A DNA stretch of 64,000 nt. Origin: Rhynchopus euleeides (lineage: Eukaryota; Euglenozoa; Diplonemea; Diplonemida; Diplonemidae). Below are positions 56,787-64,000 of this stretch, one piece after another. Every line of letters starts with the position of its first letter. Position 1 is the stretch's first letter. Both the position numbers and the translations under genes were made by a program. The notes below the pieces were generated by a model. It was not told where the DNA came from and ran no database searches. It worked only from the letters and a program-made list of their open reading frames with translations. The DNA lies in assembly GCA_963210315.1 (NCBI GenBank), contig OY723248.1, positions 1,132,727 through 1,196,726 of the forward strand, given 5' to 3'.

Positions 56787-59700
56787 ATGCGGGACGCGGT
56801 GACCCTGGACTTGTGGCGCTCCGTACAGCCCATGAGACGGACCCGCCTCCTGTGCGCAACGTCAGAGCGCCCCCCGCTCTTCCTCGGCCCGCGCGACCTG
56901 TGCGGTGGGGACCTGGAGATGGAGGAGGACTGGACTGGGGTGGACGAGGTCCTGTCGCAGTTCGGGGGGTCCAGGGTGCCGAATCAGGCGACAGGGGACT
57001 GCCTCTTCGCGGCACTCACGCCCACGGCCGCCCTCCCCTCCCACGACGACATAGTGGGCATGCGCTCCGAGCTGTCCCGGCGTGCAGGGGACGCCTCGGT
57101 GAAACCTCAACTGCTTCACTTGTTAGGGGACGCCAGGCGGGTCGAGGAGTATCGGGCGGGCCTGGCTGGTGCGGCGCATGGGGACCACCTCGCGCTGCAC
57201 CTGGCGGCGGGAGCGTGGGACTTGTCAGTGGTGGTGGTGCAGGAGGGCAGGGGTCAGGCAATCCGTGTGGACCCGCGGCGCCCTAAGAAGCAGGGGCCAG
57301 CCCCCGCAGATGTCAGGGTGGTGGCTCTCTCTGGCAACCACTACGAGGGAGTGGCCATGCCCCTTGCCCGACGCAGGGCCCTTCGAGAGAGCGCGGCGCC
57401 GGCCCACCTCAGCCCAGCCACGTGTCGAGACGCCTGCCCGGCGGCCCTAGGGGAGGGTGCCCAGGAGGCAGAAGGGGCGGGCCTGGGGGATGTGCGTCGC
57501 CGCTGGTTCTGCCCCCTCACGGCCTGCGCGGGCTCGGCTCTCCACCGGCATACGCCGTATTCGTCCAAGGAGACGCTCCGCAAGCACGCCCAGGCGCACG
57601 CAGACCAGGGTGAGGAGTTCCCGCCGAGCGCGCTTCGTCTGCTGGGCATGAAGAAGTGCATGTGGTGCTCGAAGGTAATGAGCACCTCCTTGGACTCCTG
57701 CGTGAAGTGCCGCCCACGTGGCGCGACCCCTGTGGTGCCGAACAGGCGCGCACCCTCTGCGGCGGAGGCAGCGGATGCGGGTCGCCTCCCTCCCCTTGAG
57801 AGCATCCACACGGAGCGAGTGGGGGTGTCGCTGTCGGTCCCCGGGGCGATCCTCCGCCCGGCGGCGGTAGCCTATAGCCAGGCCCTGTGGGATGTCGCAG
57901 CGAATAGTTCGAGCACCACGGCGTGGCTCCGCCTCCTCTTGGTGCCCAAAACCCTCTTCCGCACCTACCGTGGAGGGAAGAAGAAGCAGCTGCTGGCGAA
58001 GCGGGCCCGGGAGGAGGCGATCATCCTCTGGCGGGAAGGACGCGCGTCGGAGCTCTGGCGCCGGGCCCGGACGGAAGCCCCGGGCCCGGGACGGGTGGAG
58101 GCTGCCCCCACATGGGAGGAGACGGAGGAAGCGGTGGTGCAAGCGGCGAGACAAGGGCGGTATTCGGCGGCGATGGCGCGCACCAGGAGCGCCGGCCTGG
58201 CGCCTGCCACCCCTGCCACGAAAGCGAAGCTCCTAGCAATGCACCCGGAAGCGGACAGCCCAGCCATCTCCGCGGCGACGCGGGTAGTGCCCGCGGATGC
58301 CACCCCCGCCGAGGTGTTTAAAGCGCTGAAGGGGTTACCGAGGGGCACGGGCGCCGGCCCCTCAGGCCTGAGGGCGGACCACCTCCGGGAGCTCGTCCAG
58401 GTGGAGGGAGTGGATGTGCTTCCGGCCCTCACGGCGGTGGTGAATGTCCTGCGCAGAGGCGAGGCCCCCCCGCAGCTGGCCCGGCACATCGCGGGCGCGT
58501 CTCTGGTCGCGCTCCCCAAGCCAGACGCGGGGATCCGCCCGATCGCGGTTGGGGAGACCCTCCGCCGCCTGGTGGCCAAAACCCTCACCGCAGACGTCAG
58601 GGAACAGGCTGGGAAGCTCCTCCTGAAGGGGAGGCAAGTAGGAGTGGCGGTGGACGGCGGACTGGAGGCGGCCACGGCGGTCGTGAAGGACTTCGCGGCG
58701 CGCAACAGGGGGGCGGACAAGGTCCTGCTGAAGATCGACTATGCCAACGCCTTTAACATGGTTAACAGGCAGGCGTTCATCGATGCTGTCAGGCGGGACC
58801 TCCCGGAGCTGTCGGCGTGGGTCGAGTGGTGCTACGCGTCGCCCTCAGCCCTGATATACCGTGGCGAAGTGCTCGAATCGCAGAGGGGGGTACAGCAGGG
58901 GGACCCCCTCGGGCCGCTCCTGTTCTCCCTGGCCATCCGCCAGCTGACCGAGGACCTAGGCAAGCTGCCGGGGGTGGAGGGCAGCGTGTGGTACTTGGAC
59001 GATGGCACGCTGATGGGCTCCCCCGGGGCGGTCGGCCACGCGTTCGCGATCCTCGAGCGGCGGAGCGCGGAGCTGGGCCTGGTGGTGGCACGCCGCAAAT
59101 GCGAAGTGATCTCGCTGAATGGGCACTCGGTGGAGGGCCTCCGGGGAGCGGGCCTTGATGTAGCCGCGACGGAAAAGGAGCGCGCGACTCGCATGGACCT
59201 CCTCCACCACAACTTCGAGTTCCTCGGGGCTCCGGTGGGGGATGCGGAATTCTGCGAGCGGGTGATGGATACAAAACTGAGAGAGAAGTTCATCCCGAAC
59301 CTGCGCCAGCTTCACCACCTCCAAGACGCGCAAGTGGCCATGACCCTCCTGCGACACTGTGAAGGCTTCTGCAAGCTGGTCTTCCAGATGCGCGCAATTG
59401 GGTACGCCGGGAGAGAATACCTTCGCCAGTATGACAAGGAAATCGGGATGGTGCTGGCATCTGTGCTCGGGGACAGGGACGGGACCCTCCCTGACGATGC
59501 GCGAGACCAGGCGGCCCTGCCCGTCAGGCTAGGGGGTATGGGCATTCGGAGGTCGGAGGACCACATCACCGCTGCGGCTTTGGCGGCGGCTAGCTCCTTC
59601 TTCCCCCTATGTGTGCAGCTGGACAGCGGATATCGTTGGGATGCGGATGCGTGGCGCGTGGCAGCGACCGCCCACAACGAGCTGGTGGCGGAGGCGGACT

Positions 59701-62696
59701 GGGTGGACCCTCACAAGCGCCCGGGCGAGCCCCTCCGCCAGCGCGACCTATCCCTGGCGATCATCAGCCGGCAGCACGAGACCCTACTGGCGGAGGCTGA
59801 CGTGCTGAGTAAAGGGCGTCAGTTGTCCGCGTCCCTCCCAGGCGCAGGGGCGTGGGTGACGGTGACGCCAGAACAACAGTTTGCGATGGGGAGGGAGGAG
59901 TACCAAGTGGCGGCTCGCCTGCGCCTGGGCCTCGTCGTCTTCGCCCCTGGGTCGCGGTGCCACGAGTGCGGGGACGCCATGGACGTCTTGGGCGCCCATG
60001 TGTTCAGCTGCCAGGCATCGGCGGACCGCATCAAGCGCCACGACGCGGTGAAGCTCGGGGTGCTGGGGCTGGCGCGGGACGCGGGACTCGGCCCCCAGCT
60101 GGAGCCCAACCACCTCCTCTTGGGCGGGGGCAAGCCGGCTGACGTGTTCCTCCCGTGCGGCATAGGTGAGTCGCGGGGCCGGGCGATCGACGTGACCGTG
60201 TGGTCGACGTGCGCGGAGTCTGCGAGGCAGGGTGCGGCGAGAGCGCGGGGGTACACCGCGTCGCGGGCTGAAGCATCCAAGCATCGCAAGCACGGGGCGC
60301 GGTGTCAGGAGGTTGAGATCGCCTTCTCCGCGTTCGCCCTGGAGCAGTCGGGCGGGATGGGTCCGGAGGCCGTGCGGCTCTTCAGGCACTTGGTCAGCTT
60401 CGCGGTGGACCACAAGCTGGGGGACAGGGCCGAGCTCACTCGTTCCTGGGCGGCGCGGATAGTGGTGCCGTTGATGCGGGCGGTGGGGCGGTCGTCGCTC
60501 CGCAGGGGGGCGCTGTGCACGGACCTGCGCTCTGGTCAGACTCGGGAGCGGGTCTTGCCGGATCCGCTGGTGGGCGTGGAGCCGGACTACTTCTTCGCGC
60601 CTGACACGGACCTGGCCCCCGCGCCACACTTCGACGGGCACATGGACGCGGAGGATTTCATGTGTGACCCGGATGACGCGGCGGGCCCCGAGGAGCCGAC
60701 CCCTGAACCCGAACCTGCCCCTCCCCGCCGCCCACGCCCGCCGCCTCCCCCCGCGGAGGGGGACCTCCCGCAGCCGGCGGGTGGGGTGGCGGCTGACCCC
60801 CTGGCCCAATTGCTGGAGTGGCGCGGCCAGACGGACGGGAGGCTGAGCTTGTCGTCCCTGCAGCAGCAGGCGCGGCTGGGCCTGGTCGAGCCGGACGGGT
60901 GGTCGTTCCGGGTGGGGGACTGTGCTTTTGATGCGTTGGCCACGCTGGGTGCCCGATCGGTGAAGCAATCCAGCGGGTGGCTGCGCCAAGAGGCAGTCCG
61001 CAGGGCGATGCGCGACCCGGACCTCCGGATGCGGGTGGAGGAGGGTCCGAACCAGTGGGCCGAGCAGATGATGCGCGCAGGGAGCGACGACGTGCGCACC
61101 TGGGCGGACTTCATCGCCCTGGCGGCGGCTGCGCGCGTGACCAGATGCGTCGTCCTCGTGCTCATCGACAACCACCAGCCGATGCTTCTGTCCCCAGTAG
61201 GTGCGGGTGCAGTGGTGGACGCCCACTGTCTGCGGAGGACGGGGGGGCAACATGGGCACTACGTGCCCCTAGTTATGCCGGAGCCCATGCGTCAGCACCT
61301 GGCGGGTCTTCCCCCGAAGCCGATGGCAGCGGATGTCACGGGGTGCGATGGTGATAGTCCCATGCAGATGGTGCGTCAGGGGGGCTCGGCGGGCCAGGTG
61401 GAGGAGTGCGAGAAGTGCCGCCGCCCGTTCGACCGCTCCGCGAGGCATCACGCGTGTGGCAGATGCTGGCGCAAAGTGTGCGCGTCATGCGCAGTGCGGG
61501 GTGAGCGGTGCCCAGGCTACATTGACCGGGTGGCGGTGGATGTCGACGCTCCAGACCCTGCGGAGCAACCCGCGGTCACCCCGGATCTGCGGGAGGTCCT
61601 GGAGTCCGCCCGGGCGCGCCCCCGCCGGCGGAAGCCCATCCCGAGCCGCATGCACGACACGCCGATGGGGCCCAGGCAGCCGAGTGCCCCGCACGACTCG
61701 TCGGGGGCTGCGCACCATCCAACGCGGGTGAAGGAGGAAGTGGCGGAGGAGCCGGTCGCTCCCGGCCAGGACGTGGAGATGCACCAGGGCGGAGGCTCCC
61801 AAACCTCAAACACAGCCCCCTCTGGTGCGCCCTCCGCGACCCACGGCCACAGCGTGCCCCCGGCGGAGAGTGCCTCCCGGGCTGCCCCAGCCCCCATGCA
61901 GGGGCAGGCCCAACATGCAGAGTGCCCGCCGTCGGGGTCGGGGGCCACAGAGAACCACCAGGGCGGAGGCTCCCAAACCTCAAACACAGCCCCCTCTGGT
62001 GTGCCCTCTGCGGCTCCGGTCACGGCGGCAGGCGCCCAGCCGTCTGGCCCCGCTCAGGCCGCGCGGCGCCGCCAGGGCGGAGGCTCCCACACCTTCAACA
62101 CAGCCCCCTCTGGCACCTCTGGCGGAACAGCCCCCGGTGGGGCTGGCGGGATCCAGGGGGTTGCTGCGACGATGATGCGCAACGCCGCGCAGGCCCGCCG
62201 GGACGGGCAGCGCCGCAGCCGGACGGCCGCGTCCTCGAGACGCCTGGAGGAGCTGCGTCAGGGTGACGCGGCGGGCCCCATGGAGTTCGACGACGACCCG
62301 GCGAACGTGTGGGAGCCCGAGGACGACCTCCAGGCCATCGACGCCTACGGGGACGACGAGACGCCCGCGGCGAACATCCCCGCTCTGCAGGAGCTTGCGG
62401 CGTCCCGTGTCTGGGCCGAGGGGGTGGTAGCGCGGGCCCGCGGCATGGCCCCCTGCGTCTCGATGGGAGGAGCCATCCCCCGCACCGTCGAGGCGTGGAG
62501 GCACTGCTTCCACCCCAGCTATGGCCTTTGCCCCCTCTCGCCCAGGGTGGCAGGTGACGTAGCGGCGGAGTGGCTGCAGGCGCGCATCCTGCAAGGGGGC
62601 GCGCAGGCCGAGCCCGGGAACCAGACGAGGGAGCCGGGGGTCAGCCTGCGCGTCTACATGCGCAAGCTGCAGACGGAGGTGGAGCGGGGCGAGTAG
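56787..62696 (+). CDS. LINE E polyprotein: OTU, zinc finger, RT, restriction-like endonuclease, second OTU, FYVE/RING-like finger
   Basis: The frame is open from a GTG at 56751; the first ATG is 56787 (residue 13 in this numbering). OTU-like domain 1: T-G-D-C-L-F-A-A-L (D83, C84) with N-H-Y (H197). A C-x4-C...H-x3-H finger (F-C-P-L-T-A-C, H-A-Q-A-H) and a second Cys pair follow. RT: G-P-S-G-L-R-A-D, K-I-D-Y-A-N-A-F-N, G-V-Q-Q-G-D-P-L-G-P-L and Y-L-D-D-G near residue 748. Knuckle C-H-E-C...H-V-F-S-C. Endonuclease: K-P-A-D-V and A-I-D-V-T-V. OTU-like domain 2: V-G-D-C-A-F-D-A-L (C1391) with H-G-H-Y (near residue 1503). Then C-E-K-C...R-H-H-A-C-G-R-C...C-A-S-C, and three Q-G-G-G-S-(Q/H)-T repeats. 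All catalytic positions I can see are kept. Confidence 0.8.
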   Translation: MRDAVTLDLWRSVQPMRRTRLLCATSERPPLFLGPRDLCGGDLEMEEDWTGVDEVLSQFGGSRVPNQATGDCLFAALTPTAALPSHDDIVGMRSELSRRAGDASVKPQLLHLLGDARRVEEYRAGLAGAAHGDHLALHLAAGAWDLSVVVVQEGRGQAIRVDPRRPKKQGPAPADVRVVALSGNHYEGVAMPLARRRALRESAAPAHLSPATCRDACPAALGEGAQEAEGAGLGDVRRRWFCPLTACAGSALHRHTPYSSKETLRKHAQAHADQGEEFPPSALRLLGMKKCMWCSKVMSTSLDSCVKCRPRGATPVVPNRRAPSAAEAADAGRLPPLESIHTERVGVSLSVPGAILRPAAVAYSQALWDVAANSSSTTAWLRLLLVPKTLFRTYRGGKKKQLLAKRAREEAIILWREGRASELWRRARTEAPGPGRVEAAPTWEETEEAVVQAARQGRYSAAMARTRSAGLAPATPATKAKLLAMHPEADSPAISAATRVVPADATPAEVFKALKGLPRGTGAGPSGLRADHLRELVQVEGVDVLPALTAVVNVLRRGEAPPQLARHIAGASLVALPKPDAGIRPIAVGETLRRLVAKTLTADVREQAGKLLLKGRQVGVAVDGGLEAATAVVKDFAARNRGADKVLLKIDYANAFNMVNRQAFIDAVRRDLPELSAWVEWCYASPSALIYRGEVLESQRGVQQGDPLGPLLFSLAIRQLTEDLGKLPGVEGSVWYLDDGTLMGSPGAVGHAFAILERRSAELGLVVARRKCEVISLNGHSVEGLRGAGLDVAATEKERATRMDLLHHNFEFLGAPVGDAEFCERVMDTKLREKFIPNLRQLHHLQDAQVAMTLLRHCEGFCKLVFQMRAIGYAGREYLRQYDKEIGMVLASVLGDRDGTLPDDARDQAALPVRLGGMGIRRSEDHITAAALAAASSFFPLCVQLDSGYRWDADAWRVAATAHNELVAEADWVDPHKRPGEPLRQRDLSLAIISRQHETLLAEADVLSKGRQLSASLPGAGAWVTVTPEQQFAMGREEYQVAARLRLGLVVFAPGSRCHECGDAMDVLGAHVFSCQASADRIKRHDAVKLGVLGLARDAGLGPQLEPNHLLLGGGKPADVFLPCGIGESRGRAIDVTVWSTCAESARQGAARARGYTASRAEASKHRKHGARCQEVEIAFSAFALEQSGGMGPEAVRLFRHLVSFAVDHKLGDRAELTRSWAARIVVPLMRAVGRSSLRRGALCTDLRSGQTRERVLPDPLVGVEPDYFFAPDTDLAPAPHFDGHMDAEDFMCDPDDAAGPEEPTPEPEPAPPRRPRPPPPPAEGDLPQPAGGVAADPLAQLLEWRGQTDGRLSLSSLQQQARLGLVEPDGWSFRVGDCAFDALATLGARSVKQSSGWLRQEAVRRAMRDPDLRMRVEEGPNQWAEQMMRAGSDDVRTWADFIALAAAARVTRCVVLVLIDNHQPMLLSPVGAGAVVDAHCLRRTGGQHGHYVPLVMPEPMRQHLAGLPPKPMAADVTGCDGDSPMQMVRQGGSAGQVEECEKCRRPFDRSARHHACGRCWRKVCASCAVRGERCPGYIDRVAVDVDAPDPAEQPAVTPDLREVLESARARPRRRKPIPSRMHDTPMGPRQPSAPHDSSGAAHHPTRVKEEVAEEPVAPGQDVEMHQGGGSQTSNTAPSGAPSATHGHSVPPAESASRAAPAPMQGQAQHAECPPSGSGATENHQGGGSQTSNTAPSGVPSAAPVTAAGAQPSGPAQAARRRQGGGSHTFNTAPSGTSGGTAPGGAGGIQGVAATMMRNAAQARRDGQRRSRTAASSRRLEELRQGDAAGPMEFDDDPANVWEPEDDLQAIDAYGDDETPAANIPALQELAASRVWAEGVVARARGMAPCVSMGGAIPRTVEAWRHCFHPSYGLCPLSPRVAGDVAAEWLQARILQGGAQAEPGNQTREPGVSLRVYMRKLQTEVERGE
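61790..62118 (+). repeat. Three coding repeats in LINE E
   Basis: A roughly 40-bp unit (GGGCGGAGGCTCCCAAACC, then TCAAACACAGCCCCCTCTGG) recurs at about 61790, 61963 and 62075, encoding Q-G-G-G-S-Q-T-S-N-T-A-P-S-G. It is probably a flexible linker. Confidence 0.8.
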
Positions 62697-63269
62697 GCGG
62701 AGCAGCGTCCCCACCCCCACCACCCCCCCCCCCCCCCCCGGGACCTTCCCCCCCCCCCCCTTTCATAGATGTGTGCAGGTGGCCGTTGTGAATGGTTAGA
62801 CAGGGGCTGGCCACCCCCTCCCCCGGGCTCTGCACAGCAGGTCTGGGTTAGAAACAACATAACCCCCCCCCCTTCCTCCCCTCCCTTCCTCCCCCCTCCC
62901 CTCCCCTCCCCTATTGATGTCCCCCCCCCCCTCCCCCAGCGCTTTGCCGCTCGTGTGAGTACCGCCCTGACTGGGAGAAAGGGTAGGGCTGGTTGGGTTG
63001 GCGGAGTTGGGCGGATGGGCGAAACGGAAAAATCGACGAGGTCGCAGCGTCAGGGCGTTCTGGGCTGGCTGGTGGTGGTTGGGACAAGACCGACGAGATT
63101 AGAAGCGGCACTGGTAGACGGGTTTTGAGGCCCCCCGCCCCCAGGTTCCCCCTGCCCACCTGGACGGACCCAAGTGCCTCACACCGGATCTCTCCCCACC
63201 CGGTGGTCCACCTGACGGATACGCGAAAAAAAAAAAAATCACAAACGGGACACCAAAAATCACAAAAAA
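62697..63269. other. Non-coding stretch with poly(C) tracts
   Basis: About 570 bp after the LINE E stop. C runs lie at 62726-62740, 62747-62759 and 62866-62925, with an A run at 63225-63237. It may contain the LINE E 3' untranslated region; I see no tail repeat that fixes its end. No gene. Confidence 0.5.
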
Positions 63270-63805
63270 TCGTCAGCTGATTGAGGGTGTGATATGAGGG
63301 TTCTATCCAACAAGGATATCAAGGCGGCACTTTCAAAGTCCTGCCAAGGACAGCGCCACGTGGGTGTGTGCTTCTGATATATGTTATGTCATCATGTGAA
63401 CCCTCCCCAGCGTGTGCCAACATCCCTGACACGCTCACGAAAAGCATGACACGGAGAAAACAGGTGCCGAAACAACCTGCCGAGCACACGGGTGGTGCCA
63501 CGTTGATCCACGCAGCGATCTCCCATGACAGGAAGCCTTGTCGCCACGGCAGAGTCGCCGCAGACTGTGGGAGAGGTGTCGCCAGTCACCTTGAGGTTGC
63601 AGTGTGTCATCAGGCTAAGACCCGTGCCCTCTTCACCTCCCCTGTTAGGTTGCTCCCATATCGTTGCCTGCTTTGGGGCCTGAAGGACATAGGGGTCCAG
63701 CAGGCACTTGAGCATCGCAAGGCATGAGTGGCTGTTTCAAACTCCTGGTGCAAGCACCCGTCATGGTCTGGGGAAGCCCTCCCAGGTAGTTTAACGTCTT
63801 GCCCA
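63270..63805 (-). mobile_element. Third short retroelement copy with a LINE H-type 3' end
   Basis: Nearly identical to 35413-35945, including the head and the bases GTCTTGCCCAGGAC beyond it. It ends on the minus strand with CAGCTGACGATTTTTTGTG, so its tail is a T-rich variant of the usual one. Confidence 0.75.
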
Positions 63806-64000
63806 GGACAAAAAATCACAAAAGGCGGTCGCGATTTTTTTGCGATTTTTTGTGTTTTTTTGTGTTTTTTTGTGTTTTTTTGTGTTTTTTTGTGTTTTTT
63901 TGTGTTTTTTTGTGTTTTTTTGTGTTTTTTTGTGTTTTTTTGTGTTTTTTTGTGTTTTTTTGTGTTTTTTTGTGTTTTTTTGTGTTTTTTTGTGTTTTTT
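63806..64000 (-). repeat. (TTTTTTGTGT)n simple repeat
   Basis: A run of TGTGTTTTTT units (10 bp) to the end of the window. It corresponds to the (CACAAAAAAT)-type retroelement tail also seen at 35985-36030 and is not a telomere repeat. Confidence 0.85.

Larger units (their letters stand above)
56494..62700 (+). mobile_element. LINE E, restriction-like-endonuclease non-LTR retrotransposon
   Basis: One long frame with OTU, C2H2 finger, RT, zinc knuckle, restriction-like endonuclease, second OTU and C-terminal finger. This groups it with the R2/NeSL/Utopia-type elements, which often carry an accessory protease. It starts just after the terminal repeat of C'. The 3' side becomes C-rich beyond 62700 and no tail repeat is clear. 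An internal fragment of the same family lies at 28429-29446. Confidence 0.85.

Noticed and set aside
63806-64000. Telomere repeat at the window end
   Set aside because: TTTTTTGTGT is unlike known telomere units and matches retroelement tails elsewhere in the window.
1-64000. tRNA, rRNA or R2-type target site in rDNA
   Set aside because: I found no tRNA cloverleaf or conserved rRNA words; LINE E is not flanked by recognisable rDNA.

Overview
The window is eukaryotic and is built almost entirely from mobile elements, several nested in one another. Evidence for a eukaryote: one clear GT-AG intron, long serine/proline-rich coding tails, LINE-type and tyrosine-recombinase (YR) retrotransposons, OTU-family cysteine protease domains inside transposons, a TATA-type promoter and satellite arrays. 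GC-rich coding with poly(G)/poly(C) and (TTTTTTGTG)n tracts fits a unicellular alga or other protist. I cannot name the species, and I see no clear host housekeeping gene, rRNA, tRNA or CRISPR array.

Layout. 1-6110: right-hand part of a large TIR DNA transposon (copy 1), carrying exon 1 of its transposase gene, a 31-bp satellite and a subterminal repeat zone; it sits inside the left repeat of the next element. 6111-11541: YR retrotransposon C (gag-like, tyrosine recombinase, RT-RNase H, split direct repeats). 11542-12060: G-rich 41-bp minisatellite. 12061-13967: no gene, with copies of an inverted terminal motif. 13968-18309: YR retrotransposon B, minus strand. 18740-28428: complete copy 2 of the TIR transposon, about 9.7 kb, with 15-bp TIRs and a likely 4-bp GAAG duplication. 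It holds a spliced transposase gene, a Josephin-like stretch, a tandem OTU-like protein and the same satellite. 28429-29446: internal fragment of LINE E. 29903-34067: two unplaced minus-strand genes, a 742-aa protein that looks like a second, diverged RNase H-fold transposase and a 428-aa protein with a BED-like zinc finger. 34211-34711: tandem 93-94-bp repeats, each with a 12-bp-stem hairpin.

35405-49894: a head-to-tail train of minus-strand LINEs and truncated copies, most joined at (ATTTGTTGTG)n tails. The longest, LINE F (38152-45249), has an APE endonuclease-RT protein with a 2A-like sequence lying just after an in-frame TGA that ends ORF1. LINE H (46863-49894) is 5'-truncated, with a restriction-like endonuclease and a decayed OTU-like tail. 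49895-56493: remnants of a second C-type YR element with YR element D (50180-55130) nested in it. 56494-62700: LINE E, one 1981-codon frame with OTU-like domains at both the N- and C-terminal sides of its RT and restriction-like endonuclease. 63270-64000: another copy of the LINE H-type 3' end, then a simple repeat.

Themes. OTU-family domains occur in at least three separate element lineages here (the TIR transposon, LINE E and LINE H), so ubiquitin-related proteolysis seems to have been favoured repeatedly. In all three YR retrotransposons the recombinase lies upstream of RT-RNase H. The identical-looking duplicates (transposase exon 1, LINE E fragment, YR C tail, LINE F tail) suggest recent activity or gene conversion.
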